From assembly GCA_934216505.1 (NCBI GenBank), contig CAKQBW010000020.1, positions 1 through 13,034 on the forward strand: DNA of 13,034 nucleotides, written 5' to 3'. Source of the DNA: an uncultured Alphaproteobacteria bacterium (GTDB lineage Bacteria > Pseudomonadota > Alphaproteobacteria > CAAHEQ01 > UBA3637). The notes below the pieces were generated by a model. The model did no database searches and was not told the DNA's origin. It saw nothing but the letters and a program-made list of their open reading frames with translations. Numbering within the stretch: position 1 is the stretch's first letter; every line of letters starts with the position of its first letter. Below are positions 6,957 to 13,034 of the stretch, one piece after another. The position numbers and the translations under genes are program-made.

Positions 6957-7903
6957 TTTAGTGGCCTTTCAATAAAAGGAATTAAAATTCTTTGATCATA
7001 AATGTGCTCTATAACCTGTCCATTGGGAAATATTTGACTTTGTAAAAATGCGCCTGTATATCCTTTACCCCCTTCAAAAACAGGAATATAAAAATCCTTT
7101 GATTCCTCCAATCTAAAGTCTAATGAACTTCTTACTAAATTGGAGCAGACATCATTTTCATTGTATAGCGTTGCTGGTGAATAGCGTATAGCAAACAAAA
7201 CTATATTGGCAGCAATTGCATCTATACAATTCTCTAAATTTGCTAAATGAAATGAATCGCTTTTGTTGTGCTTAACTTGATTATAAGCATCATACCATTT
7301 TAAAGATTTTGTAGGTTCCTTTTTATCCCAATTTTTGAATGGACAACATTTATAAGGGTTCGCGTATCCTACTAAAGATAATTTATGTTTAGATAAATCC
7401 ACAAAATCAAGAATTTTGATATAGTCATTCATGCCCATATTTTTCCCAAATTTATAGGCTTTAAAACTACTTTCTAATTCTGTACAGGATAAAATTAAAA
7501 GTTCCCGAATCTTATGACTATATGTCTTTAAACCTTCGGAAGAAGGTTCAACATATAACAATATATCCTGCAATTTTTGAATTAAAATTCCCAAATCTCT
7601 TTTGGCATGACATAAATCAGAAATTGTAAAATCTAATTCCTTTTCTACATTGTCCAAAAAAGGTTTCCAAATATGCCTGATTTTAACACCAATTTCCATA
7701 TTTCGTGGTTTAGGTATAGGAAATTCAAATGCGTTAGCGATAACCTTTTTGATATCATATGTACCATCACAGATCATGATACCTTCCAAACTAGGGGCAA
7801 AATTTGCTTTTAAAACCTGTAAAAAGACATTTTGTTCTTTTGCATTCTTATATGCTATTAAAAGCCTGTTTTCTTTTTGTGCAAAATATACATCCGTTTT
7901 CAT
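6953..7903 (-). CDS. Unknown 316-residue protein between hsdS and hsdR, HEPN-like helical core
   Basis: No named family recognised with certainty. The N-terminal 115 residues or so are mixed. A helical segment begins at HKIRELLILSCTELESSFKAY (130-150), then a stretch with paired cysteines (Cys186, Cys187 in PYKCCPFKNW), then SLKWYDAYNQVKHNKSDSF (200-218) and a long helix (LENCIDAIAANIVLFAIRY). The R-x-x-x-S-x-E helix plus a YNxVKH helix recalls HEPN-type all-alpha proteins. However, the canonical catalytic R-x4-6-H is not present: no Arg lies at the right distance before His212. An RNase activity is therefore not supported. It starts 1 nt after the hsdS stop and overlaps hsdR by 4 nt, so it is an integral operon member. 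It occupies a slot where accessory anti-phage genes are known in other hsd loci (for example prrC). Confidence 0.8.
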   Translation of the reverse strand: MKTDVYFAQKENRLLIAYKNAKEQNVFLQVLKANFAPSLEGIMICDGTYDIKKVIANAFEFPIPKPRNMEIGVKIRHIWKPFLDNVEKELDFTISDLCHAKRDLGILIQKLQDILLYVEPSSEGLKTYSHKIRELLILSCTELESSFKAYKFGKNMGMNDYIKILDFVDLSKHKLSLVGYANPYKCCPFKNWDKKEPTKSLKWYDAYNQVKHNKSDSFHLANLENCIDAIAANIVLFAIRYSPATLYNENDVCSNLVRSSLDFRLEESKDFYIPVFEGGKGYTGAFLQSQIFPNGQVIEHIYDQRILIPFIERPLK

Positions 7904-7904
7904 C

Positions 7905-9089
7905 TTAGTTCACTTTCACTCTGATTTGGCCAGTGAGGAGTTGTTGCATCAGGCCCTTCTTTTGCTCTTTTATAGCTTCTAATTTTTGGTTCAACAGGTT
8001 AATTTCATCGTCTGCAGTTGATAAAATATCTGCGATGGCTTGCTGTTCTTCTAAATCTATGGGGATAAAAATGCTCATATTTCTAAAATAGTCCTGTGAA
8101 AGAACATATCTTTGTCCACTTCCCTCGCACAAAGAATAAGCTTGTTTATAAAATTTTACAGTTTTAAAAGCATAAGCACAGAAAGTCCGTTTTAAATGGT
8201 TCAATAGTGGTCTAAATCTAACAACATGATAACTATAAACGGCCCCAGGAATGTTTTCCATAATAACTGCAGAATGACCTATATCATCCCTTGTTTCAGA
8301 TGATGGTGTAAAAAATACATCACCCATTAATACATTGCAGTTTTTAATTTTTCTATCCGGTGCAGTAACAATTTGTTTTATATCATCTTTGTAAATGAAA
8401 TCTTTTTTATAAACATCCATATAGTTAAGTAGGGTAACATTTTGCTCTCCAGGAACAATATTTTTATCCACACCTGCTGAAGTAATGTGTCCCATTTCTT
8501 TCAATTTGACGTCTTTCCACAGTTGAGAGAAACCGGGAAGGCGGGTTTTGCCGGTCAGGAGTTTTTGCATCAGACCTTTTTTGAGGAGCTTTTTCTGCTC
8601 TATCAGCCCCGACAATTTTTCAATCGCCTCATCCCACATCCCCAAAATCCCCGCAATCTTCTCCTGTTCCGATAAGGGGGGAAGAAGAATTTTATACCAT
8701 TGTACTTGAGGAACAGTTAATTGTGGTACACCTGTACTTTCATCAAAGAAATGTATTTGTGAACAAGCATAGCTCATAAATTTGGCATTTATTCCAGTGT
8801 TAGGAATAGCCGTTATTAGACGGACAATTGGAGTAAAATATCCCTTTCTATAAAATACATTTCCAATGTCGCCTCGGCCAGTTATTGTAATGCATTCTTC
8901 CTTTACTTTATATTTTGAACTATATCCATATAGTCCTTCGTTAGTTAGTGCATTAGCATATATAGGATAAGGATGTAAATCATCTTTAGTTTCGGAGAAA
9001 CAGTCTTTATCTACATCCCCTCCTGCTGAAAAAGAAAAGCATTCTTCCAGTTTCTTAACACTCCACCCCTCAGGTATGCTCTGCTTCAT
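7905..9089 (-). CDS. hsdS: Type I restriction specificity subunit (HsdS), two target recognition domains
   Basis: DNA sequence-recognition subunit shared by the methyltransferase and the restriction complex. Counting from the most upstream ATG (9095, 396 residues): TRD1 about 8-140, central coiled-coil repeat 139-189 (LSEQEKIAGIL ... GLMQKLLTGKTRLPGF), TRD2 about 190-345, and C-terminal coiled-coil repeat 346-395 (LEEQQAIADIL ... GLMQQLLTGQIRV). The two conserved arms are clearly related, and the architecture is complete. I prefer the ATG at 9089 (MKQSIPEGW). The GAGG motif ends directly at the 9095 ATG, leaving no spacing for it, but sits 6 nt from 9089. The start overlaps the preceding gene's acidic tail by about 20 nt. 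The AT-rich TRDs against GC-richer conserved arms suggest domain exchange. Confidence 0.95.
   Translation of the reverse strand: MKQSIPEGWSVKKLEECFSFSAGGDVDKDCFSETKDDLHPYPIYANALTNEGLYGYSSKYKVKEECITITGRGDIGNVFYRKGYFTPIVRLITAIPNTGINAKFMSYACSQIHFFDESTGVPQLTVPQVQWYKILLPPLSEQEKIAGILGMWDEAIEKLSGLIEQKKLLKKGLMQKLLTGKTRLPGFSQLWKDVKLKEMGHITSAGVDKNIVPGEQNVTLLNYMDVYKKDFIYKDDIKQIVTAPDRKIKNCNVLMGDVFFTPSSETRDDIGHSAVIMENIPGAVYSYHVVRFRPLLNHLKRTFCAYAFKTVKFYKQAYSLCEGSGQRYVLSQDYFRNMSIFIPIDLEEQQAIADILSTADDEINLLNQKLEAIKEQKKGLMQQLLTGQIRVKVN
7929..7955 (-). repeat. hsdS conserved-arm repeat, copy 2
   Basis: This 27-nt stretch matches 8550-8576 at 23 of 27 positions by eye. It encodes GLMQQLLTG in the C-terminal arm, against GLMQKLLTG in the central arm. 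Direct repeats of this kind are the usual substrate for exchange of HsdS recognition domains. Confidence 0.7.
8550..8576 (-). repeat. hsdS conserved-arm repeat, copy 1
   Basis: Partner of the repeat at 7929-7955 (23 of 27 identical by eye). It lies in the central conserved region between the two target recognition domains, and the two copies bracket TRD2. Confidence 0.7.
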
Positions 9090-10056
9090 CTTCATCCTCT
9101 CTATCTTCTACAGATGTCTTATCTTCGATCTGTTTTGTCGGGTTTTCTTCTTCCCTTAATCTTTTTAACTCTTCATAATCAATAGAAACCGAACCTTCAT
9201 GCTCATTTACATACTCTGGTGGATTCAATGACAAATGAAACTCTAATCCCTTCTCAATTTCTTTTGAAATCAAAGGAATAGCTACTCGAATTTTTGTTTC
9301 AACCTCATGGACATTACTTTTTTCTGTATCAAGCTCGAGATTTTGGACCGCATTACTAATTTTAGAATCTAGTTCTATATCAATAACACGATTTATGTAT
9401 GCTTCCTTACCTTTTTCTGATTCTTTTTCACTCTCTTTTAACGAAGCTTTATAGCGGATTTCTTCCGCTTTTGACTTAAAGTACTCCTGTTTCATCTTAT
9501 AATATTCTTGAGCCAAGTGTAATGCAGATATAAATGCTTTATATGTAAAACCACCAATTATAAGTATTTGATACCAGCTACTACCTATATCAAATCCAGA
9601 AAATTGTATATCTCCATCTATATTAATAGATGAAAAAATCCTAGCCAATCGTTTATTAATATCAGAGAGATCATCTAACGAAAAATCTTCTTGAGATGGT
9701 AATTTAATGTTTATAATTTGCTCGTTTTGTTTTTTGACCATTGTATCAAGAATACCATAAAATATGGGAAGTTTTGCATTGATACTATTAACACATTGAG
9801 TCAATAGAATGTGGTCATTAGGATCCAAATGTATTTCTTGTTGTTTTGAAGGATATTTTGCAGCTAGTTTATCCACAATTTCTGTTGAAAAATCAATCCA
9901 ACTTTGTGTTTTGATAGCAAGTAATGCGGCTATCAAAGATGGGTAATCAGAAACACTAAATAATTGTCCTCCATACAATTGTTTGAATTCAATAACAATC
10001 TTGTTATTGTCGCTTACAACTTCATCTAATATCTTTTTTAATTCGCCTAATCGCAT
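9070..10056 (-). CDS. Unknown 328-residue protein between the SieB-like gene and hsdS
   Basis: No family recognised. The N-terminal two fifths (1-140) are mixed helical. Then comes IQFSGFDIGSSWYQILIIGGFTYKAF (150-175), whose hydrophobic part (160-180) might touch a membrane or form a buried helix. A strongly charged probable coiled coil follows (181-217, YYKMKQEYFKSKAEEIRYKA and onward, with repeated KESEK), then a folded-looking segment (IRVAIPLISKEIEKGLEFHLSL, 246-267). The end is an acidic, low-complexity tail (about 295-328, ending EDREDEDEAEHT). An AAGGAAC Shine-Dalgarno precedes the ATG, 24 nt after the SieB-like stop. Its 3' end overlaps hsdS and supplies the hsdS ribosome binding site. 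Position inside the hsd operon suggests an accessory defence role. Nothing in the sequence shows a catalytic site. Confidence 0.8.
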   Translation of the reverse strand: MRLGELKKILDEVVSDNNKIVIEFKQLYGGQLFSVSDYPSLIAALLAIKTQSWIDFSTEIVDKLAAKYPSKQQEIHLDPNDHILLTQCVNSINAKLPIFYGILDTMVKKQNEQIINIKLPSQEDFSLDDLSDINKRLARIFSSINIDGDIQFSGFDIGSSWYQILIIGGFTYKAFISALHLAQEYYKMKQEYFKSKAEEIRYKASLKESEKESEKGKEAYINRVIDIELDSKISNAVQNLELDTEKSNVHEVETKIRVAIPLISKEIEKGLEFHLSLNPPEYVNEHEGSVSIDYEELKRLREEENPTKQIEDKTSVEDREDEDEAEHT

Positions 10057-10080
10057 TATTTAGTTCCTTTCTTTTTTATT

Positions 10081-10527
10081 TTAAATTGATTCACCACCAT
10101 AGCGTTTCACAAGCTCTTTCCAAAGATAATCAGGAAAAGTTACATAATTATTATGAGCTTCTAAGCAAAAATGTTCTACAATTCGCCGCTGTTCTATATT
10201 ATCTTTCAATTTTAACTTTAATGTTTTCTTATTATCTCTAACGATATCTTTTAATTCTTCTTTTGCGTCATCTGGAAGAATATCAATATTTTTGATTATT
10301 TGCTTATATTTGTTATATTTACTAACCCAATCACAAATATGTTGGATAGATAAAGATGCGGAAATAATAGCAACTATACCTATAATCCAACGTTTACCAT
10401 CATCAAAACCTAGCCATGTAAAAACACTTTGAAAAAATAGGGAACTAATTGATGCTACAGCTACAATTAACCAAAACCATATCTTTTCACAAAAAACTTT
10501 TATAAATTCTATTATGCTCTCGCTCAT
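10081..10527 (-). CDS. SieB-like two-TM membrane protein (putative superinfection exclusion)
   Basis: A 148-residue predicted inner-membrane protein: short N-terminal helix, TM1 about 15-36, TM2 about 46-66, and a cytoplasmic domain with a helical hairpin (ILPDDAKEELKDIV). It ends in a segment containing FPDYLWKEL (131-139). The order of two N-terminal TM helices, a K-rich linker, an L-x-x-x-E/K-E-x-L helix and a small C-terminal domain with an aromatic x-x-W-x-x-L end resembles the superinfection exclusion B family known from lambdoid phages. I base this on overall architecture, not a search. The open frame extends upstream to a TTG, but the ATG at 10527 has GGA at 8 nt and starts 1 nt after the microORF's stop. 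It lies between hsdM and hsdS, so it is probably a second defence layer in the same transcript. Confidence 0.7.
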   Translation of the reverse strand: MSESIIEFIKVFCEKIWFWLIVAVASISSLFFQSVFTWLGFDDGKRWIIGIVAIISASLSIQHICDWVSKYNKYKQIIKNIDILPDDAKEELKDIVRDNKKTLKLKLKDNIEQRRIVEHFCLEAHNNYVTFPDYLWKELVKRYGGESI

Positions 10528-10528
10528 A

Positions 10529-10600
10529 CTATTTTCCTTTCTTTTCCAATTTCTTCTCCAACTTTTCAATTTCGCAATCAAAGTTAGATATCTTGTTCAT
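10529..10600 (-). CDS. 23-residue coupling microORF between hsdM and the SieB-like gene
   Basis: A reading frame of 23 codons plus stop. The peptide begins MNKISNFDCE and ends in a lysine/glutamate/leucine helix (IEKLEKKLEKKGK). It has a better initiation context than many real genes: GGAG lies 6 nt before the ATG, inside the last codons of hsdM, and the ATG is only 1 nt after the hsdM stop. Its own last codons contain the AAAGGA that serves the SieB-like gene, whose ATG is 1 nt beyond its stop. It may be translated mainly to carry ribosomes across the gap, or it may be a remnant of a longer gene. The peptide has no recognisable domain beyond an amphipathic helix. Confidence 0.5.
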   Translation of the reverse strand: MNKISNFDCEIEKLEKKLEKKGK

Positions 10601-10601
10601 T

Positions 10602-12104
10602 TTATACTCCTAATTCTTCCAAATACTTTTTCATTTTTTCTTGAACTTCAGCCAATTCAGATTCAGCTTTGGCTATATCGGCTTTAACCTTGGCCAAATT
10701 GATTTCTTCTTCCTCCTCAAAGGTATCCACATATCTTGGAATGTTGAGGTTAAAATCGTTTTCTTTAATCTCATCAAAGGTTGCAAGATGCGAATACTTT
10801 TCGATTTCTTGACGATTTTGATAAGTATTTAGAATCTTTTTAATATGCTCCCCTGAAAGGGTGTTTTGTTTTTTACCGGGAACAAATTCTTTACTAGCAT
10901 CTATAAACAGGATATCTTTCCGATTTTCATTAGCGCCACCTTTTTCTCGACTTTTATCAAAAATCAAAAAAGCGACAGGAATTCCCACATTTAAAAATAA
11001 ATTTGCTGGTAATCCAATAACGGCATCAAGAATGTTTTCTTCAATAAAAGCCTGCCGTATTCTGCCTTCAGAGCCCCCACGAAACAGAACGCCATGGGGG
11101 ACAATAACTGCTACACGTCCAGATTTTGGCTTGGCTGTGGCAATCATGTGTGAAATAAAGGCATAATCACCTTTACTTGCGGGAGGCATACCTCGTTCAA
11201 AACGATGATAGATGTCGTTTTCCAAGTGCTTTTCGCCCCATTTATCAAGAGAAAATGGAGGATTGGCAACAATAATATCAAATTGCATTAAGTGGTCATT
11301 TTCAACTAACATTGGATTATTTAAGGTATCACCCCACTCAATACGCGCAGCATCCTGACCATGCAAAAACATATTCATACGAGCCAAGTTATAAGTTGCC
11401 CCCGTTTTTTCTTGACCATAAAGTGCATAGTCATTAGAGCCTTGCTTTTGTACTTCTTCGCCAGCCAATAATAAAAGACCACCGGAACCACAAGCGGGGT
11501 CGCAAATTCTGTCCCCAGGCTTGGGCATCGCTAATTTGGCAAGCAATGAAGACAGAACTTTGGGTGTGTAAAATTCTCCAGCCTTCTTACCTGCGTCTGA
11601 ACCAAATCGTTCAATCAAGTACATATACGCATTACCTAGTAAATCCCCTTCAACCTCAGCCAAATTCACTTTATTAAAATCCGCAATCATATCACGAATC
11701 ATCTTGTTGCGTTGAGCGGTCTGGCCTAAAATGGCTTGTGAGTTAAAATCAACCGTAAAAATGTCATGAAGTTGAGCAGAGTTTGCATCTTCAATTTTGT
11801 GCAACGCAATATTTATCAATTCACCGATATTATCGGCATTTTGCTCGGCATAAATATCATAAAAACTGGACCCTTTAGGTAAAATAAAGCGTGCGTTCTT
11901 AAGGCGGAGCTCAATGCGTTCTTGATCATCCCCATAACGTTCTTTTAATTTTTGTACCTCTGCTTGTTTAAGATCACTAATATACTTAAAGAATAAAAAG
12001 GCTAAAATATAATCCTTAAACACACTGGCATCTACAGTGCCTCTGGCGGAATCTGCCGCGCTCCATAACAGTTTATTTAATTCATCTTGTGTAATTTTAG
12101 CCAT
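10602..12104 (-). CDS. hsdM: Type I DNA methyltransferase subunit (HsdM), N6-adenine
   Basis: Transfers methyl groups from S-adenosylmethionine to adenine N6 within the site chosen by HsdS, protecting host DNA. The 500 residues are a normal length. They contain an HsdM_N helical domain (about 1-135), the GEFYTP motif (176-181), motif I CDPACGSGG (201-209, SAM binding) and motif IV NPPF (271-274, catalytic). A C-terminal acidic coiled coil (about 463-500, from EEEEEINLAK to KYLEELGV) probably docks on HsdS. All motifs are intact. The ATG has AAGGAG at 6 nt, formed by the last codons and stop of the upstream half-S gene (3-nt gap). Its 3' end in turn carries the ribosome binding site of the following microORF. 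Confidence 0.97.
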   Translation of the reverse strand: MAKITQDELNKLLWSAADSARGTVDASVFKDYILAFLFFKYISDLKQAEVQKLKERYGDDQERIELRLKNARFILPKGSSFYDIYAEQNADNIGELINIALHKIEDANSAQLHDIFTVDFNSQAILGQTAQRNKMIRDMIADFNKVNLAEVEGDLLGNAYMYLIERFGSDAGKKAGEFYTPKVLSSLLAKLAMPKPGDRICDPACGSGGLLLLAGEEVQKQGSNDYALYGQEKTGATYNLARMNMFLHGQDAARIEWGDTLNNPMLVENDHLMQFDIIVANPPFSLDKWGEKHLENDIYHRFERGMPPASKGDYAFISHMIATAKPKSGRVAVIVPHGVLFRGGSEGRIRQAFIEENILDAVIGLPANLFLNVGIPVAFLIFDKSREKGGANENRKDILFIDASKEFVPGKKQNTLSGEHIKKILNTYQNRQEIEKYSHLATFDEIKENDFNLNIPRYVDTFEEEEEINLAKVKADIAKAESELAEVQEKMKKYLEELGV

Positions 12105-12107
12105 TTT

Positions 12108-12689
12108 TTACTCCTTTATTGTTTGACTTAGGATTGAGTTGATAAGTTTTTGACGATTCTGTTTTATTTTTTCCATTATACTGGATTCTTTTTCATAAAG
12201 CAAAAAGAGTTCAACTAACAGCCTTTGTTTTTCCATTGGAATAAGAGGGATATTGATATCCTTGACATCCGAAATTGTTATTGTGCTTATTCGTACAGTA
12301 TTTTGCCTTAAACAAAGTTGGGCTTTTCCAGGTACAGAGTTTAAATATAGGGCTACATATTCAGGCAAAAGGTTTGCATCACAAATCTTTATGCGATAGA
12401 ATGCACTTGAAGCCATAATTTTTTCTTGTCCTTTCCAAACAAAGGCTTGGAAATCCCCCTTATTAGAAAGAAGTATTTCATTCATTGAAAGGTAATACTT
12501 ATCTTTAATATCTGGCACTTGAACTTTTTGTAAACAGGGAAAGGAAGAATGACACAGTGAGATCACATCACGAGATTGGACAATAGGCACTCCTTCTGAC
12601 AGATAATCAGACAATAATGGGGTATATTTATTGTTCCTCCTAAAGTTGTAACCAATTTTTATACAACTAATTCCTGATAATTTAGCCAC
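12108..12689 (-). CDS. Single-TRD HsdS-like protein (half specificity subunit), first gene of the operon
   Basis: A 193-residue protein with one target-recognition-like domain and one coiled-coil arm, about half a normal HsdS. The N-terminus has the IKIGYNFR signature (10-17) followed by IVQSRDVI (36-43). The middle (SNKGDFQAFVWKG, then ASSAFYRIK) and LLPEYVALYLNS (107-118) follow the usual TRD order. The arm is IPLIPMEKQRLLVEL (147-161) plus KIKQNRQKLINSIL. I recall this as a family of stand-alone S-like proteins found beside hsdM. It starts with GTG at 12689, preceded by GGAG at 6 nt, and no in-frame ATG fits. It is the promoter-proximal gene, 3 nt upstream of hsdM. It could dimerise into an alternative specificity subunit, or modulate HsdM. 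It is not a disrupted hsdS, since both ends are clean and a full HsdS exists downstream. Confidence 0.85.
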   Translation of the reverse strand: MAKLSGISCIKIGYNFRRNNKYTPLLSDYLSEGVPIVQSRDVISLCHSSFPCLQKVQVPDIKDKYYLSMNEILLSNKGDFQAFVWKGQEKIMASSAFYRIKICDANLLPEYVALYLNSVPGKAQLCLRQNTVRISTITISDVKDINIPLIPMEKQRLLVELFLLYEKESSIMEKIKQNRQKLINSILSQTIKE

Positions 12690-12720
12690 ACAAGACTCCT
12701 ATTATTCAATTTTTAAAACC

Positions 12721-12749
12721 ATTGTATCAGAAAGAAATTCGGATGTCAA
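12721..12749 (-). promoter_or_regulatory. Consensus sigma-70 promoter of the type I restriction-modification operon
   Basis: On the minus strand, a perfect TTGACA (12744-12749), exactly 17 nt, and TACAAT (12721-12726, one mismatch to consensus). Initiation would fall near 12714, giving a leader of about 25 nt before the GTG at 12689. No operator-like palindrome and no controller-protein gene are visible, so expression is probably constitutive. It is the only clear promoter for the ten or so downstream genes. Confidence 0.85.
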
Positions 12750-13034
12750 TAAAAATCCGTTCCAGAGAAAAAAAACTTCTCAACAGTATCTTCACTTTGG
12801 TGTATATAAAAGATGAACCTAAAACTCAAACTCATAAGCCGATAAGCCAAAAGACTAACTTTATCAGCATTCACAACCCTAATAATACTCATTGCTCTTT
12901 AATATGTAAGGGTGTTTTTTTATTTTAAGAAAGAAAATAAATGCGACTCTCCCCATGGGGGTTTGGAGGGAAATGAAAAAGGCAAATTTCGTCTTGCAAA
13001 AAAATTCACTGAGGTGTATATTTTACCTCATGAA
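12750..13034. other. Right-edge intergenic stretch with palindromes, no supportable gene
   Basis: No reading frame here is convincing. Visible structures are a weak, long-loop hairpin followed by a T run on the plus strand (stem 12876-12880/12909-12913, T tract 12915-12921), the 10-bp palindrome CCCCATGGGG (12951-12960), and an edge hairpin (13005-13034). An ATG at 12973 follows GGAGG, but with only 3 nt of spacing, and 20 codons run off the window. I cannot say whether it starts a gene. Confidence 0.4.
13005..13034. repeat. Hairpin truncated by the window edge
   Basis: TTCA-C-TGAGGT (13005-13015) pairs with ACCTCA-TGAA (13025-13034) around a 9-nt loop: ten base pairs with a single bulged C. 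Pairing continues to the last base of the window, so the full inverted repeat may be longer. Confidence 0.55.

Noticed and set aside
10528..10581. Upstream TTG start giving the SieB-like protein an 18-residue N-terminal extension
   Set aside because: The ATG at 10527 has a better Shine-Dalgarno, and the extension overlaps the well-signalled microORF in another frame.
12108..12689. The half-S gene as a broken remnant of a full hsdS
   Set aside because: It has its own promoter, a well-placed ribosome binding site, a complete TRD plus arm, and a clean coupled junction to hsdM.
12876..12921. Intrinsic terminator on the plus strand
   Set aside because: The stem is only about 5 bp with a 28-nt loop, and no plus-strand gene upstream needs it; kept only as a note in the right-edge entry.
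12722..12928. Plus-strand frame of 68 codons
   Set aside because: It lies over the operon promoter, has a composition like non-coding AT-rich DNA and resembles no family.
1..13034. CRISPR array, insertion sequence or rRNA
   Set aside because: No regularly spaced repeats, transposase motifs or rRNA-like segments were seen on either strand.

Overview
The window looks like part of an AT-rich alphaproteobacterial chromosome. The lineage is inferred from gene content: the start of a class A penicillin-binding protein, a CarD/CdnL-type RNA polymerase-binding regulator, and a small cysteine-containing lipoprotein of a kind I associate with Alphaproteobacteria. I cannot name genus or species.

Layout. 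Positions 1-1917 hold three housekeeping genes on the minus strand: PBP1A (N-terminal 317 codons, running off the left edge), the lipoprotein, and CarD. A plus-strand tRNA with a CAT anticodon follows at 2003-2079, with its own promoter and a strong intrinsic terminator. Positions 2114-2891 are a thinly coding junction. It holds one 84-residue gene of unknown function with a near-consensus promoter, plus several very short reading frames that look like debris.

From 12749 down to 2892, on the minus strand, runs one long tightly packed operon: a complete type I restriction-modification system with extra genes inside it. In transcription order it carries a consensus sigma-70 promoter, a single-TRD HsdS-like protein, HsdM, a 23-residue microORF, a two-TM protein resembling the SieB superinfection-exclusion family, a 328-residue unknown with an acidic tail, a full two-TRD HsdS, a 316-residue unknown with a HEPN-like helical motif, HsdR, a YgjP-type metallopeptidase, and a truncated low-molecular-weight tyrosine phosphatase. 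The junctions from the half-S gene through the phosphatase remnant overlap or are a few to about 25 nt apart. Several Shine-Dalgarno sequences lie inside the preceding gene, which implies translational coupling and one transcript.

HsdM, HsdS and HsdR would methylate the host's sites and cut unmodified DNA. The membrane SieB-like protein, the 328-residue protein and the 316-residue protein are candidate second-layer anti-phage components carried inside the hsd locus. This is the most interesting part of the window. No integrase, insertion sequence or CRISPR array was found. The right edge (12750-13034) has no supportable gene but ends in a hairpin cut by the window boundary, possibly half of a larger inverted repeat.
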